Assembly (NCBI GenBank): GCA_021030915.1
Contig: JAGEMR010000104.1
Span: 42,214-106,213, forward strand
Length of the DNA: 64,000 nucleotides
Origin: Astrothelium macrocarpum
Taxonomy: Eukaryota; Ascomycota; Dothideomycetes; Trypetheliales; Trypetheliaceae
Reading direction: 5' to 3'
The position numbers and the translations under genes were made by a program. Positions 13,117 to 24,130 of this stretch are shown one piece after another; positions within the stretch are counted from its first letter, which is position 1; every line of letters starts with the position of its first letter. Under the pieces are notes generated by a model that worked only from the letters and a program-made list of their open reading frames with translations, ran no database searches and was not told where the DNA came from.

Positions 13117-14124
13117 TCAAATGAGTGCATACTGCTCCTCGTCGTCGTCATCATCATCTTCATTAGGTTCAGCAGACTCTTCATCAGAGTCGGAGAGATT
13201 TGGTCTATCCTCAGGGTCCTATTCCACGCAATTGAGTCAGCTATATTCTGTGTGTAACATTGGTTAACTTACTTTGATGGGCCTGACTTTGGCCCATTTG
13301 CTACTTGTGTCTGTTGGATCGAGAGGCGGAGAGGAACGGGTAGAGAACGAGGTTACTGAAGACGGAGCCGTTGCTCGACTGTCAGGACGACTATAGCTGC
13401 GAGAGGAGGATGCTGCCCATGAGCGAAATTCGGATGTCCCAAGGCGAGGCTGGATTTTCCAACCGCCGTGGGGATCTCGCGCGGCGAATGATTGTGGATG
13501 TGGCTCTGTAGAATCAGTCCCCTCCACAGACTCGCTTTCGAGACGGAGCTGGGAGTCTTCCAAAGTGCTGCGAGGATTCGTGGGAGAGTAAGTCGAAGAA
13601 TAATCATCAAAGTCGTCGTCTGCAAAGAAATCGTCCGTGCCAATCTGGTATCGTTGAGTATTTGGTAAATCATTGATGCATTTAATGCATCGCTGGTATG
13701 AACAATTAGCTAGTGCTAGCTTGCATAACGACTAAGATTTAGGTGAATGGATCATACTGCTTCATCTCCGGCACGACGCTGTGCTTTGGAGAACTCTTCC
13801 AGACCCTTGATCGTGAGGCATGTGCTGCACTTTAGCTCGACGGTCGGAGCTCCAATGCACGTCATACAGCTGATGCGAACGTCGACGCTCCTATTTCTAT
13901 CGGGCAAAAGAATGTGGCGTGCGTTGCGGAGCTGCTTTTCTGAGTATGCCAGGATTGTTTTGTACTTGTTGCATCGTTGGCACCGGATTCTATGACCGTT
14001 AAAAAGGATGAATTTATCAAGTGAGCAATGACAAGTCATACCTATCAGGCAATTTAATATTATCGAGCCTAGGACATTGTCCATTTAATGAGCATAATCC
14101 AATAATAGTATTTGATGTGGGCAT
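13117..14124 (-). CDS. stc1: Stc1-domain protein (278 aa)
   Basis: Four exons: 14124-14042, 13989-13758, 13692-13273, 13218-13117. All junctions have GT..AG ends and keep frame, with introns of 52, 65 and 54 nt. The start ATG (MPTSNTIIGLCSLNG) was chosen because it splices in phase into the conserved domain. The domain is a Cys-rich, LIM-like zinc fold: RIRCQRCNKYK, ISCMTCIGAP, LKCSTCLTIKGLEEFSKAQRR, CIKCIND. In fission yeast Stc1 links the RNAi effector complex RITS to the CLRC histone-methyltransferase complex; in filamentous fungi the domain occurs in proteins of less certain role. The C-terminal half is Ser/Asp-rich and ends in an acidic run. The zinc ligands look intact. Confidence 0.85.
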
Positions 14125-15180
14125 TCGTTGAGCGGTGTGGAGCCTGAAACTCACTGCCTCGAGCCAAAGTTGCCCGGATTATCACTTGGGCCGTTCCTGT
14201 ATGATCGTACTGCGGCTGGCATCTTGATCCTTTGGAGAGGACCTGAAGGGTTGATATCAAGTGGGGAACAAGATAGATCTGAAGTTTTGGGGTGATTCGA
14301 ATTGATGCAATGCTGTGAAGCTGATCAAGAGCTCCGTGCAGGAACAAATTGTGTGTCTGTGAAGACTGATTGTAGATGAGGACACACCAAGGTTTCTGGC
14401 AAGGTGAACCAGAAGTGCAGTCATTCACACTGGTTGTAACGGAGGCAAGGAGGGTATTCCTAGAGAGAAATGTTGACTTGGCAATTTATGAGAGATTGCG
14501 GGTGAAATTCGAACTGGAGAAGATTAGAGAAGAGGAGAAGATGGTATGAGTGGTAATTGGGAGGTATCAAAAGAAGAGGAAGGCGCTGTGGGGCGGCCCA
14601 GGGTGAATGTTGTTTCTTGTGATGTAGTCAATAATGAATGAGCTTAGGGTGGGTAATGGAGCGCTTTCTATGATACGAGAACCAAGCTGGCTCTCGACTT
14701 AAAAACATTGAGATAAAAGTATTGGTGAACTATGTGCTATGTCAAAAATAATAAAAAAGATTCTAAAATGCAGGCTCACTTTCACTTGGTCGTAGATAGC
14801 GGTGTACACTATATGCACGCAGTACTCGTGTGGCCCTTGACTCAATGTTGGCCCATATTAAATTTACAAAATTGGGTCAGCGTTGCGATCAACTCCGCTC
14901 ACTTTCCTCAGAATACACCATGGAGAAGGATATGTTCAGATGCGATGAGGCTGAATTGAAGTAAAGAGAATAACCTCTAAGTGTAGAATCGACGCTGATT
15001 AATGTTTTAAGAGGAGATTTTGAAGTCTATCAAGCAGGGCGAGATGTCCGTCGCCAATGCAACGAATACAGGTGTACTATACAAACACAGACGGACGCAA
15101 ACCCGAAAATTGCCAACTTAACAAAGACCGCTTCCGCTGAGGTATGTCTATCGGTATTGGTACAAGACGAGGTGATGAGT
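14125..15180. other. Intergenic, no gene recognised
   Basis: Promoter side of stc1 and 3' side of cytochrome c. The minus-strand frame 14069-14428 overlaps the true stc1 start in another frame and is a shadow. Confidence 0.5.
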
Positions 15181-15931
15181 TTATTTGGTTTCATCGCGAA
15201 GGTAGGTGATTAGGTCGTTTCGGTCCTTGGCCTTCTTCAAGCCACCAAAAGCCATCTTGGTACCGGGAATGTACTTTTTAGGGTTCTCGAGATATTCGAA
15301 CTGCCATGTGTTAGCATCTAGGTGATCATAGAGCGCGAAATGTTTTCTAGGTGAGCATACAAGGGTGTCTTCAGCCCAGGTGATTCCCTTTTGCTTGTTT
15401 GCGTCGGTATACGAGAAACCTTCTACTTGACCAGTCTTGCGACCAAAGAGACCGTGTAGATTGGGACCAATCTTGTTGCCTTCGCTTTCTTTCAAGTTGT
15501 GGCATTGAGCGCACCGTGTCTGCAAGTTGTTAGCTTCATCGGACGGAGCGAGGGGACCATGCAAAAATTGCGTGCAGCAGAGTTCGGCCAAACACACCTT
15601 GAAAAGACCAGCGCCCTTCTTGCTGTCACCTGTGATGAAGATATTAGCGGTGTAGAGGGTGAATTATGTTATCTTCGGAGAGCTCGGGATGCAGAAAGCT
15701 GGCGAAAACGTAATCCAAACCAGCGGACAACCAACTCAACAGCACTGCGCGAGATGGGATATTCGCGCAGTAAGAGAGTCAGTCGACGGCCACAGCAGAA
15801 AAAAGCTGTGAGAATAATTATCAATGGCAGATCGTTGCCGTCGCAAGATGGCAAATCGTTGACGTCTTTCATAAGGAGATGATGCTGCCGAGGTGGAATT
15901 GCTTACCGTCTGCGAAGCTATCCTTGCCCAT
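15181..15931 (-). CDS. cyc1: Cytochrome c (111 aa)
   Basis: Mitochondrial intermembrane-space electron carrier between complexes III and IV. Four exons: 15931-15907, 15629-15598, 15519-15361, 15300-15181. Introns of 277, 78 and 60 nt all have GT..AG ends and keep frame. The protein starts MGKDSFADGDSKKGAGLFK and has the haem-binding CAQCH (Cys22, Cys25, His26). The conserved NKIGPNLHGLFGRKTGQ follows, and the axial Met is in GTKMAF (Met88). It ends in LITYLRDETK. The length and two long-known fungal features, a short N-terminal extension and the GTKMAF loop, fit a functional gene. The first exon is very short and easily missed. Confidence 0.97.
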
Positions 15932-16662
15932 TTTGATAGAAATGAGATTTGAAGGCTAGGAAGATGGTCGATGATGGGTGGAAAGAAGTTGTGAGTGAAG
16001 GTGGAAGAGTGGTTGAGAAACTTGTAAGGAAGAAAGAGAAAAAAGTTGAGCTTGGCGATTATTACGTCCCATTATGCCAGCTCGAGCCAAGGTTAGTGCA
16101 TTTTGCTGGATTTCCCGGGTAGCCAACAAAAGAGCCGCTGCAAGTCAGCAACCCCCGGAGATGCCCGGCCCGACAGCGTCCGATGGGGACGATATCATCA
16201 TCAATAATGCTCGATGCGCACGGACAGATGCCCTCTGCACAAACGGTGGATTCTTTGTGCATAATTTTCACGAGCTACGAGAAAAACCCGAGCCTGCTGG
16301 TCAAGGGGGGATCTGCTGCTGGGATCGTGTCAACCCTGAGAGGATCTTTGGACGTTTTGCAGACGGCAAGCATGCGTTAAGCTTATCGGCTAATAATCCT
16401 GAGCTGGTCGTGCTCTCATCCCAAACCGTCCCTTTGGGCAGCAGCAGTAGCACTTGACGGCCATGGCAGCTCTCAAGCCGCGCCCTGGCGTTGGAGCAGA
16501 GCAGAGAACCAGGGTGATCAGCATCCACGCTACTCTGCTGCTGCATCGCAGATTCACATAAGCCATACGCTCGGTGACTAGGCCATCAGGCTGGGTACTT
16601 CTTCTCCTCCACCACTTTCCTTTTCCGAAGCTCTATGAAATGCTGCATCTACCTCCGTTGCG
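15932..16662. other. Divergent promoter region between cytochrome c and an SDR gene
   Basis: The two genes are transcribed away from each other across about 730 bp. Short frames on both strands (16074-16457, 16301-16546) mirror each other and have no motif. Nothing else was seen. Confidence 0.5.
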
Positions 16663-17958
16663 ATGAATCTCATCCCCGAAGTCCTGTATCCCAGCAAGGA
16701 CAGGACCACATGGCTCATTGTGGGCGCGTCAAGAGGCATCGGGTTAGAGTTTGTTAGACAGCTGCTGTCGCGTGAGGAGCGCATTCTCGCAACGGTCCGA
16801 GACCCTAATGCATGGCATGCATCTGGGCTGTGGGCACAAGCCGGCAGCGATCACGGTCGCTGTCAAATGTTCATTTGCGATGTTCTGTCTGAAGCCAGCA
16901 TAACGGTACTCCCGAATGCTGCCAAAAGCGTGCCTGGCCGGCTAACGCAATTAGAACTTCGTTGCAGAGATCGCCGCCATACCTGGGCTCAAGCTAGATT
17001 ATGTGGTTATCAATGCGTGCGTCAAATTCTCATCCAATCGAATGCACTCATTTTACTGACCATCTCATTCTAATAGTGGGGTCCTAAGATATCCTAATGT
17101 AAGTTGCTTACGGACGTAGTCTCCAAAGCACTGCTGACCTTTGCAGAGGGCCACAGAACTGTATGTCCTCTTGCGAATTGTACATGCCTCAGAGGCAAAC
17201 TTGCACCGTTTCAGTTTATGTACATGATGCCCGGCATGAACATATGTCTTTCCTCAGGATCCAGAGAAAAGTGAATTTTTGCTATTGTCTGCGTCTGTCT
17301 AACGATGAGTCTTTTCTTAGCTCTTTCGATGAATTCGCTTTCCATCTTCACACAAATACTATTGGTCCAATCATTACGGCGCAAAAGCTTTTGAAAACCA
17401 CCATTCCAATAGGGACCATTGTCTTCATGTCCAGCGACTCGGGTTCTGCACAGTTTTTCCGAGAAATGGAAGACGGGTACATGTCCCAATCCTGGATATT
17501 TAAAGGCTATAGCTGACTTGATATGTCTAGGTTCGCAGCATACGCTGCCTCCAAAGCCGCGCTGAATCAAATGCTTAGGGTACCTTTAGCCTGTTTTAGA
17601 AATCGATGATTCAGCAACACTAATCTTGCCTAGCACATGGCTGCGGAGCTCAAGCGTAATGATGACGATACAATCATTCTTGCAATGCATCCAGGAGAAG
17701 TAGCGACGTTAGATCATCTTTGACCCTACAAAATGATAGGTTTTACTAACTGCGAATTAGGGATATGGCAAACATAGACGTGGCTTGGCCGATTGATGGT
17801 ATTATCACTCCTGAGCAATCAGTCTCGGCCATGATCAACGTCATTCAAACAAAAGGTCTACAGCACAGTGGGACATTCTGGACATGGGAAGATAAAGTAA
17901 GAAAATCTCATTGTAGCCATAATTGGTTGCTGACTTGTGACAGCCGTACCCCTGGTAA
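16663..17958 (+). CDS. Short-chain dehydrogenase/reductase (256 aa, nine exons)
   Basis: NAD(P)-dependent oxidoreductase of the classical SDR type; substrate unknown. Nine exons: 16663-16905, 16955-17016, 17077-17098, 17147-17160, 17321-17476, 17531-17579, 17634-17707, 17761-17896, 17944-17958. All eight introns are GT..AG and in phase. Exons of only 22, 14 and 15 nt make it easy to misannotate as broken. Motifs: cofactor loop GASRGIG (residues 21-27), a DYVVINAG strand, catalytic Ser in VFMSSDSG, and catalytic Tyr/Lys in YAASK. These are followed by MHPGEVATD. It ends WEDKPYPW. It resembles the cytosolic C-factor/carbonyl-reductase-like SDRs of fungi. It lies more than 20 kb from the PKS, so a metabolic link is not implied. 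Confidence 0.88.
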
Positions 17959-19045
17959 GCGACAGAAATTCTATCTTGTATATTTTTTCTCTTGTGTAAA
18001 TTTACGGCCACATAAATTACATACCATCGCTCGTAATGTCCGAGTCTGATGCTTCACGCCTTGCCGCTTGCTATTCCTGGAAGGTCATTAATGCGTTTCC
18101 GAGCTAATGGCCTCAATGCTCTCCTCGGAGGATTGAAGACTACTGCATTGCAAGTATCCTTTGCTCGTTCATATGTGCGCTCAGCTTTTACGTGGGTACC
18201 TCTGTGCTCTTCAACACTATCCTCATACTTACTAAAAGTTTCGCTTGATCCAAGAGCAATCATCCGTACTATGAGTCTCTACACTTTGTGAGTCCGTTCT
18301 ATATGGCCTAATGTATAGCTTCGTACCGCATTTAGGACATAAATCTACATGGTACGAATGTTATGGGAGTTTTGGGTGCGTCGGTAGGTTTGCTTCCTTC
18401 TCTTAGCCACGACACAACTACGCTTTCCACCACGAATCAACTTAACATAGAGGAAATCGAATGTCATTGTTTCGAAGTGGATGCTCGGTGACAAACAACC
18501 TACGATTGCTGACTTCGGACAATCCATGCGTATTCAATCCCCATAACAATGACACCAATAATTTACAGGGACAAGATTAGAGAAGCTTTTATGGACATTA
18601 TCTCTGACTACTACTTTAACTATTTCACATGACGGACCCACAGTCGGAAGCGAATTATTACAAAGGGTTTTTTCAATCTATTTGAGAAAACCCAGAAAAG
18701 AGCTAAAATTACAACTTTTAAATCTTTGATGATCAGTTTCTGCTATTACATGGGCGATTTCTTCGCGCTGCATTTCCTCAAACAGACGAGCCATTCTCAA
18801 ACTGGTCACGAAGGTGCGGTAATGGATTTTCTTACCAACTCGCATTATCTCGAGGCATAGAGGGCGAGCGATTGAGTCTATCATTTAGATTTCTACTTGA
18901 TTCCCGTGCAACATATCAAGCCGATTCGAAAATGGTCTAGCGCATCTAGCTGCCCATGTCAATTTCCCCACCATTTGTACACAAAACCGAGCAACCCCTC
19001 CAAGTAAATTAGGTATGGAGGAGCTTTCATTATCTCTAGCTGCTC
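17959..19045. other. Intergenic, no gene recognised
   Basis: About 1.1 kb, A+T-rich, with only motif-free open frames on both strands. Confidence 0.5.
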
Positions 19046-20659
19046 ATGCAGTTCTGTTCTCTCAGAATGTCTACATTCTCCCTCAGGCCATTTTACAATT
19101 CTTCAAAACTACTTCGCCAGAACTCGCTAAGTAGCCATCGAATTTGGCACATAGGGAGCCTCCGTTCAGCAGTATGGCGGAATTTTTCCGTAACTTCCAG
19201 AAGCGCTCTATCAACAGTCGAAATGTCAGAAGCAGATTTAGCTAGTCTACAGGTGAACCAAGACCGATTAATGAACAAGATCCACTACAGCTCTGAATGG
19301 GGCAAAGGCGAGCGATGGGGCAGGTACACTCCCCACCCCACACCCTCTCTCTCTCTCTACCATGTGCCATTCCAACCCATTAACTGACCCTCCTCCAGCG
19401 GCCCCACCGACATCGGCATGTCCCGCCTCGCACTCACCCCCTCCGACAAGCTCGCGCGCGACTGGTTCGCCACGCAAACCACCCGCCTCGGCTGCACCCT
19501 CACCACCGACACCATGGGCAACCAATTCGCGATCCGCCCCGGCCGTCACGCAGGCCCGCCCACATGCGCCGGCTCGCACCTCGACACACAGCCCTCAGGC
19601 GGGCGATACGACGGCATCCTCGGCGTCACGGCGGGGCTGGAACTCCTCGAGGTGCTGGCCGAGCGCGGGGTCGAGACGGCGTATCCCGTGGGCGTGGTGA
19701 ACTGGACGAACGAGGAGGGCGCGCGGTTTCCCGTGTCGATGCTGGCGTCGGGTGTGTGGGCGGGCGGCATCGCGCTGGAGGCCGCGCACGGCTTGCGCAG
19801 CGTGATTCCGCCCGAGGACGTGGCGACGGTGCGGGAGGCGCTGCTGCGCATCGGGTATCTGGGCGGGACGGCGTGTGGTTGGGAGGCGAACCCGCTGGCG
19901 GCGCATTTCGAGCTGCATATTGAGCAGGGCCCGCATCTGGTGCGGTCGGGGCGGAAGGTGGGGGTTGTGGCGGGCGTGCAGGCGTATCGCTGGTTTAGTG
20001 TCGGTGTGAGGGGCCGCGATGCGCATACGGGGACGACGGGGTTGGAGAGTCGGGCGGATGCGTTGTTGATTGCGGCGAGGATGATTGTGGCGGCGCATAA
20101 TGCGGCGACGAGGGTGGGAAGGGGCGCTTTGGCAAGTACGGGCATTGTGGAGGCGAAGCCAGGGAGTACGAATACAGTGCCGGGGAAGGCGAGGTTTAGT
20201 TTGGATATTAGGGCGCCGCGGGACGAGGTGTTGGATGAGTTGGAGGGCGTGTTGAGGGAGGAGTTTGAGGTGTTGGCGAGAGGGGAGGATGTGGGAGGTT
20301 TGGCGAGGGGAGGGACGAAAGGGTTGCCATGCGAAGTGGAGTGGAGGACGGATAGTGTGTCGGAAGCGATCAGGTTTCATCCTGATTGTATTGGTTGTGT
20401 GAGGGAATCATCGAAGGCGCTGCTTGGAGGAGAGAATATGGACAGTAAGATGATGGAGATGACAAGTGGAGCGGGTCATGATAGTGTGTATACGAGTAAG
20501 CGGTGTCCGACGAGTATGATTTTCGTACCGTGTAGAGACGGGGTTAGTCATAATCCAGCGGAATACTGTGAGCCAGAAGATTGCGCGATTGGGGCCCAGG
20601 TTTTATTGGGAAGTGTGTTGCGGTACGATAGACTGCGAGCTGCACAGGCACAAAAATAA
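19046..20659 (+). CDS. M20-family N-carbamoyl amino-acid amidohydrolase / ureidopropionase-like (512 aa)
   Basis: Zinc-dependent hydrolase that would release CO2 and ammonia from N-carbamoyl amino acids (beta-alanine synthase, hydantoinase-pathway or allantoate-type). Exons 19046-19323 and 19399-20659, intron 75 nt, in phase (the joined codon is Ser93). Metal and active-site motifs are present: GSHLDTQPSGGRYDG (His153, Asp155, Asp164), NEEGARF (Glu198/199), HIEQG (His266) and SHNPAEY near residue 478. The first about 50 residues are rich in Arg and Ser with no acidic residues, like a mitochondrial presequence. This is unusual for the family, and the downstream Met at MSEADLASL could give a cytosolic form. 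The second exon is very GC-rich, which produces long shadow frames on both strands. The exact substrate cannot be told from motifs alone. Confidence 0.9.
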
Positions 20660-20778
20660 CAGAAACCAAAGGACCATTATCAGCTATTTAGTATAGTGGT
20701 CCAGCTCACACATGTATTGTTCGAATGATCATCACCGTCCAGTTTACCCGTCGAACCCCATTCCCAGAAGAGAGTAGT

Positions 20779-21399
20779 TTATGATGGTGGAGGCGCTCCA
20801 CGACCCCTTCCGAAGCCACCCCTGAATGTTGGTGCAAACTCTCCTGGAGCACCACCACCTTCTTTTTCGCCACCAAATTCTCTCCTCCGATATCCACCTT
20901 CACGATCTCCTCGTCCACCCCTTCCGCCTCCACGCCTCTCCCTTTCATCACCCATCATCCCACGTGGCGGGGCATGCGAGCGCTGTTGCTTGATATGGGT
21001 CTGGGGTACAATCTCTGCGGGTAAATGCAGCCATTCGCGAAGATAGTCAAGGCCTTCGGGAGTCAGAGTGTAGTAGTAGTATTGCCAGGAGAATTGGGTC
21101 TTGAGGTAGCCGCGGGAGGTAAGGGATTGGCAGGCTTTAATGACGAAGAGGTTGCGGGTATCAATATCGTCGTGCTTTGGCTTGTTGAAGTCTTTTTTGG
21201 CAACGAGAACGCCCTCTGGAGTAGATTTGATCGTCAGCTAATGAGGTTCTAGAATAAGATTATAGGTGAGTGGGTGGGATTTGAGATACGCATACCCCGG
21301 AAGAGGTACTCGTGAACCTTCTTGCGATCCGCCTTTGGAATAAGCCTAGAACATGTCAATATCTTCCTTCTGCATTGCATGCACCAAAAATACTCACAT
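20779..21399 (-). CDS. rps10: 40S ribosomal protein eS10 (162 aa)
   Basis: Cytosolic small-subunit protein. Exons 21399-21398, 21345-21296 and 21215-20779. The first coding exon supplies only A and T of the start codon: AT|gtgagt..ctag|G recreates ATG. The protein then runs MLIPKADRKKVHEYLFREG, VLVAKKDFNKPKH, SWQYYYYTLTPEGLDYLREW (plectin/S10 winged-helix domain). It ends in an Arg/Gly-rich tail (RGGRGGRGD, RGGFGRGRGAPPPS). Length and sequence match fungal eS10 well. It is divergent from SDE2. Confidence 0.95.
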
Positions 21400-21699
21400 C
21401 TTGGCGATACTGTCTGAGGTCAAGGGTGGAGTAGTTGACGTTGGATACTCTTAGCGGAATATTGACTTCAGTGGGATCAGCGTCGTTTAGAGGTGAAGGC
21501 GGTAAGCTGAATGCTAATGGCAGCATCGGCAGAACTTCGCCTCGCGTCAACCACCACATTTCCAACGCCACTTCATCCTATCTCATTTGCATACACCTCT
21601 TGCTCGACTGAAGCTCCAACCGATCTACTGAACTCCATTTCGATACCTCTGAAATTCCTCGAATCTCTTGAAAACTTTGCATCGTCCACCAACGCCACA
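21400..21699. promoter_or_regulatory. Shared divergent promoter of rps10 and sde2
   Basis: The start codons of eS10 (minus) and SDE2 (plus) are 300 bp apart, so both promoters lie here. An in-frame extension of SDE2 upstream to 21511 exists but is not family-like. No specific factor site was recognised. Confidence 0.5.
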
Positions 21700-22626
21700 A
21701 TGGCGGCTCAAACGCTCAACGTTCTCCTCACTTCTTTCCCAGGCCTCCAATTACCTGCTACCCTCTCCCTCCCACTCCCGGCCGACAGTTCAATCCACGA
21801 TCTCACAGCTACGATCTCAACATATCTACCCAACCCAGCGCTGTCTCGTAACCTCATCCTCACCACAACCTCAAATCGCCAACTGAATCCGACCTCTACT
21901 TTGCCCCTCTCTACTCTTCTCCCCGATACAAATGACCACACCCACGCTCCAACCACACTCCTTCCCCTCCGCCTCACCACTATCCTCTGCGGCGGCAAAG
22001 GCGGTTTCGGCTCCCAGCTTCGCGCCGCCGGCGGACGCATGCAATCGCGCAAAAAGCGCGCCTCCGCACCCGCCGCATCGTCCAGCCGAGCGCTCGGCGG
22101 CCCTCGCTACCGCGTGATCGCCGAAGCCAAAGCACTAGCGGAATATTACGCTACCCAGCCCGGGTTAGAGCGTAAAGAGAGGGAGGAGAAGAGGGCGCGG
22201 TGGGAAGCTGTGGTGGAGAACGTGGAGCGCAAGGGCGAGGAGGTGAGGCTGGGTAAGGGAGGGAGGCTGGATGGGAAATGGGTGGAGGACAAGGAAGAGC
22301 TGGAGGAGAAGATGCGGGATGCGGTGAGGAGGGCGGTAGAAGAGGGGGAGGTGGAGATGTTGGGGGGGCCAGTGGTGGGGAGTGATGTTTCAGGGGAGGG
22401 GTCGGAGGAGGGTGGTAGTGAGAGTGAGGTCGAGGAGAGCGAGACGGCGGGGGGTGAGAAAGGGAGGGGGAAAGGGAAGGCAGAGCAAGCAGGGCAGGCG
22501 AAGACGTTTTTCGGGTGGGATGAAGATGAGGATATGAGTAGCAGCGATGATGATCAGGGTAGTAACGTTGGTGATGATGCAGTGGCTGTTGCTGAGGGTA
22601 AGGGCAAGGGAAAACTTAAGTCATAA
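21700..22626 (+). CDS. sde2: SDE2, ubiquitin-fold splicing/genome-stability factor (308 aa)
   Basis: Sde2 is made as a ubiquitin-like precursor cut after a Gly-Gly to expose a Lys-starting C-terminal part. That part acts with the spliceosome in yeast and in replication stress in animals. The ubiquitin-like fold spans residues 1 to about 90 (MAAQTLNVLLTSFPGL...). The cleavage site is CGGKGGFGSQLRAAGG, with the diagnostic GG-KGG, followed by RMQSRKKRA. A basic/acidic coiled-coil-like region and a Ser/Glu/Asp-rich tail ending GKGKGKLKS complete the protein. The ATG at 21700 was chosen over the longer frame because it begins exactly where the ubiquitin fold begins. Single exon; the 3' half becomes strongly G-rich. 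Confidence 0.9.
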   Translation: MAAQTLNVLLTSFPGLQLPATLSLPLPADSSIHDLTATISTYLPNPALSRNLILTTTSNRQLNPTSTLPLSTLLPDTNDHTHAPTTLLPLRLTTILCGGKGGFGSQLRAAGGRMQSRKKRASAPAASSSRALGGPRYRVIAEAKALAEYYATQPGLERKEREEKRARWEAVVENVERKGEEVRLGKGGRLDGKWVEDKEELEEKMRDAVRRAVEEGEVEMLGGPVVGSDVSGEGSEEGGSESEVEESETAGGEKGRGKGKAEQAGQAKTFFGWDEDEDMSSSDDDQGSNVGDDAVAVAEGKGKGKLKS

Positions 22627-22939
22627 TGTCTTTGCTTTCAGAGCGAGCCATGTGTGATGCGTTTTCTCACCACCTTAATGATGAGACATTCCTTCCTGTC
22701 CGAATACGAGAATGATGAAAGATTCTTGGCTTTCGATTTCGAGTGTGCCATTTCGGCGAAGAATTAATCAGTTCTTTTCACAAATAATCAATCATGCAGA
22801 TGGTGCGTCTCTGGGCTAAGCCTTCACTCTAGTTGGTGGGGTTTACTGATCCGCAATCGTGGGCTCTGCCATCACGTATTGATTTTTGAAGCTGTAACGC
22901 ATTATACAAGGCACATATTTGTTTCAAAGAAATATCATT
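22627..22939. other. Short convergent intergenic region
   Basis: 3' ends of SDE2 and the 2OG oxygenase face each other across about 310 bp. No other feature was seen. Confidence 0.5.
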
Positions 22940-24130
22940 CTAGTTTTTCAATACATCGCTACTTTCATACTGGAATCTGAGCATTTGCGCTGCATAATCT
23001 GAGACCTTCATCGGTTCAAACTTCGCGGGGTTCTCGTCAGTAACACAAGATGCCATTGGTCCTGCCACCATATCTGCATGGGGCGAAAAGAAGAATGGGA
23101 TCGAATACCGCTCCCGAGTCATTTGTTCTCCATTCGCTATTGCACTTGCAGCAGCCGACACCCTATGCAACGCAGATGGATACATGCCTGTAACTCGCAT
23201 TAACAGGAAACCCTATTATTGAGGATTTGTCGCGGCTAATGTTTTGGCAAAGCATCTTACCGTTCGTGATACGCATAAACCAGTCACCAATGTTCAGGTA
23301 CAACATACCGCTTTTAGGCGTAGCAGGAATAAACGTATCGTCTACAGTACTCTTGAACTCGAGTCCTCCAGTATCGTCTTGGAAGAGCAATGTAAAGGAG
23401 CTATGAAACGATGAATTAGTTTTCGAATAATTCTAGCATGGTTCATGCGACGCCCCTGTGTAGCATACCTAAAATCTGTATGTGCGGATAATTGACCAAC
23501 CTCGTCTCTATTCAACGCATCTACTGAGACCGAAGGATAATGTGCGTATCGAAGTTGTTCACTATATCCAGGATGCAGCTTTCGCAAAAAGTTACGTTCT
23601 TCTTCGAGCAGATCGAGACTCATCATCAGTGCTTCTAGAATTGTCCTGGCACATTCATGGAGTCGCCAGAATAGCTTCATACTAAATTCACGAAAGCCAG
23701 GAAACACTTCTTCAGGCAGCCAGATATTGACCTGAACGGGGTTGCTTTCATCACCACATTCGTATGTCTCATGGACGTCAGGTATTTGGCGTCTGGCCTT
23801 ATTCACTGCCTCCGAGTTGGTGAGTATCTCGTCGCGACTGAGTGCTTTTTCTCGACCAGGAGCTGAGTAACCCCGATTTGGGATTCGAGCTTTAGGATGG
23901 GGAGCCTTCATCTTATCTTCCATGGAAAGGTCGAAGAGCTTCTTGGATACTTGAAATGCTTCGACAAGAAGTTTGTGTGGCACGCCATGGCCAACGATTC
24001 CCACGCAGCCGTTTGGACGGCAGCATCGAGCAAGCTCCGTTGCTGCAGCCTTACGGCTAGAGAGATCAGAGTCTGTCGTGAAACTGGAAAGATCCACGAT
24101 TGGAACGATTCCTTTAGTCAGCGACTCCAT
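22940..24130 (-). CDS. 2-oxoglutarate-Fe(II) dioxygenase, isopenicillin-N-synthase-like (349 aa)
   Basis: Non-haem iron oxygenase; substrate unknown. Exons 24130-23469, 23400-23261 and 23187-22940. Introns of 68 and 73 nt are in phase. The N-terminal DIOX_N part has IVPIVDLSS and VGIVGHGVP. The catalytic core has the iron ligands HTD (His217, Asp219) and His275 in ALHRVS, plus the 2OG-binding Arg294 in RYSIPFFF. GDWFMRITNG precedes the distal His. The start at 24130 (MESLTKG) is the first ATG in a plausible position; a further 18 nt upstream are open but begin with TTG. In fungi such proteins act in natural-product pathways or oxidise small acids. The neighbours are housekeeping genes, so context does not help. 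Confidence 0.9.

Noticed and set aside
19546..20380. Long minus-strand frames of 199 and 261 codons
   Set aside because: Shadows of the GC-rich carbamoylase exon, which has all M20 motifs.
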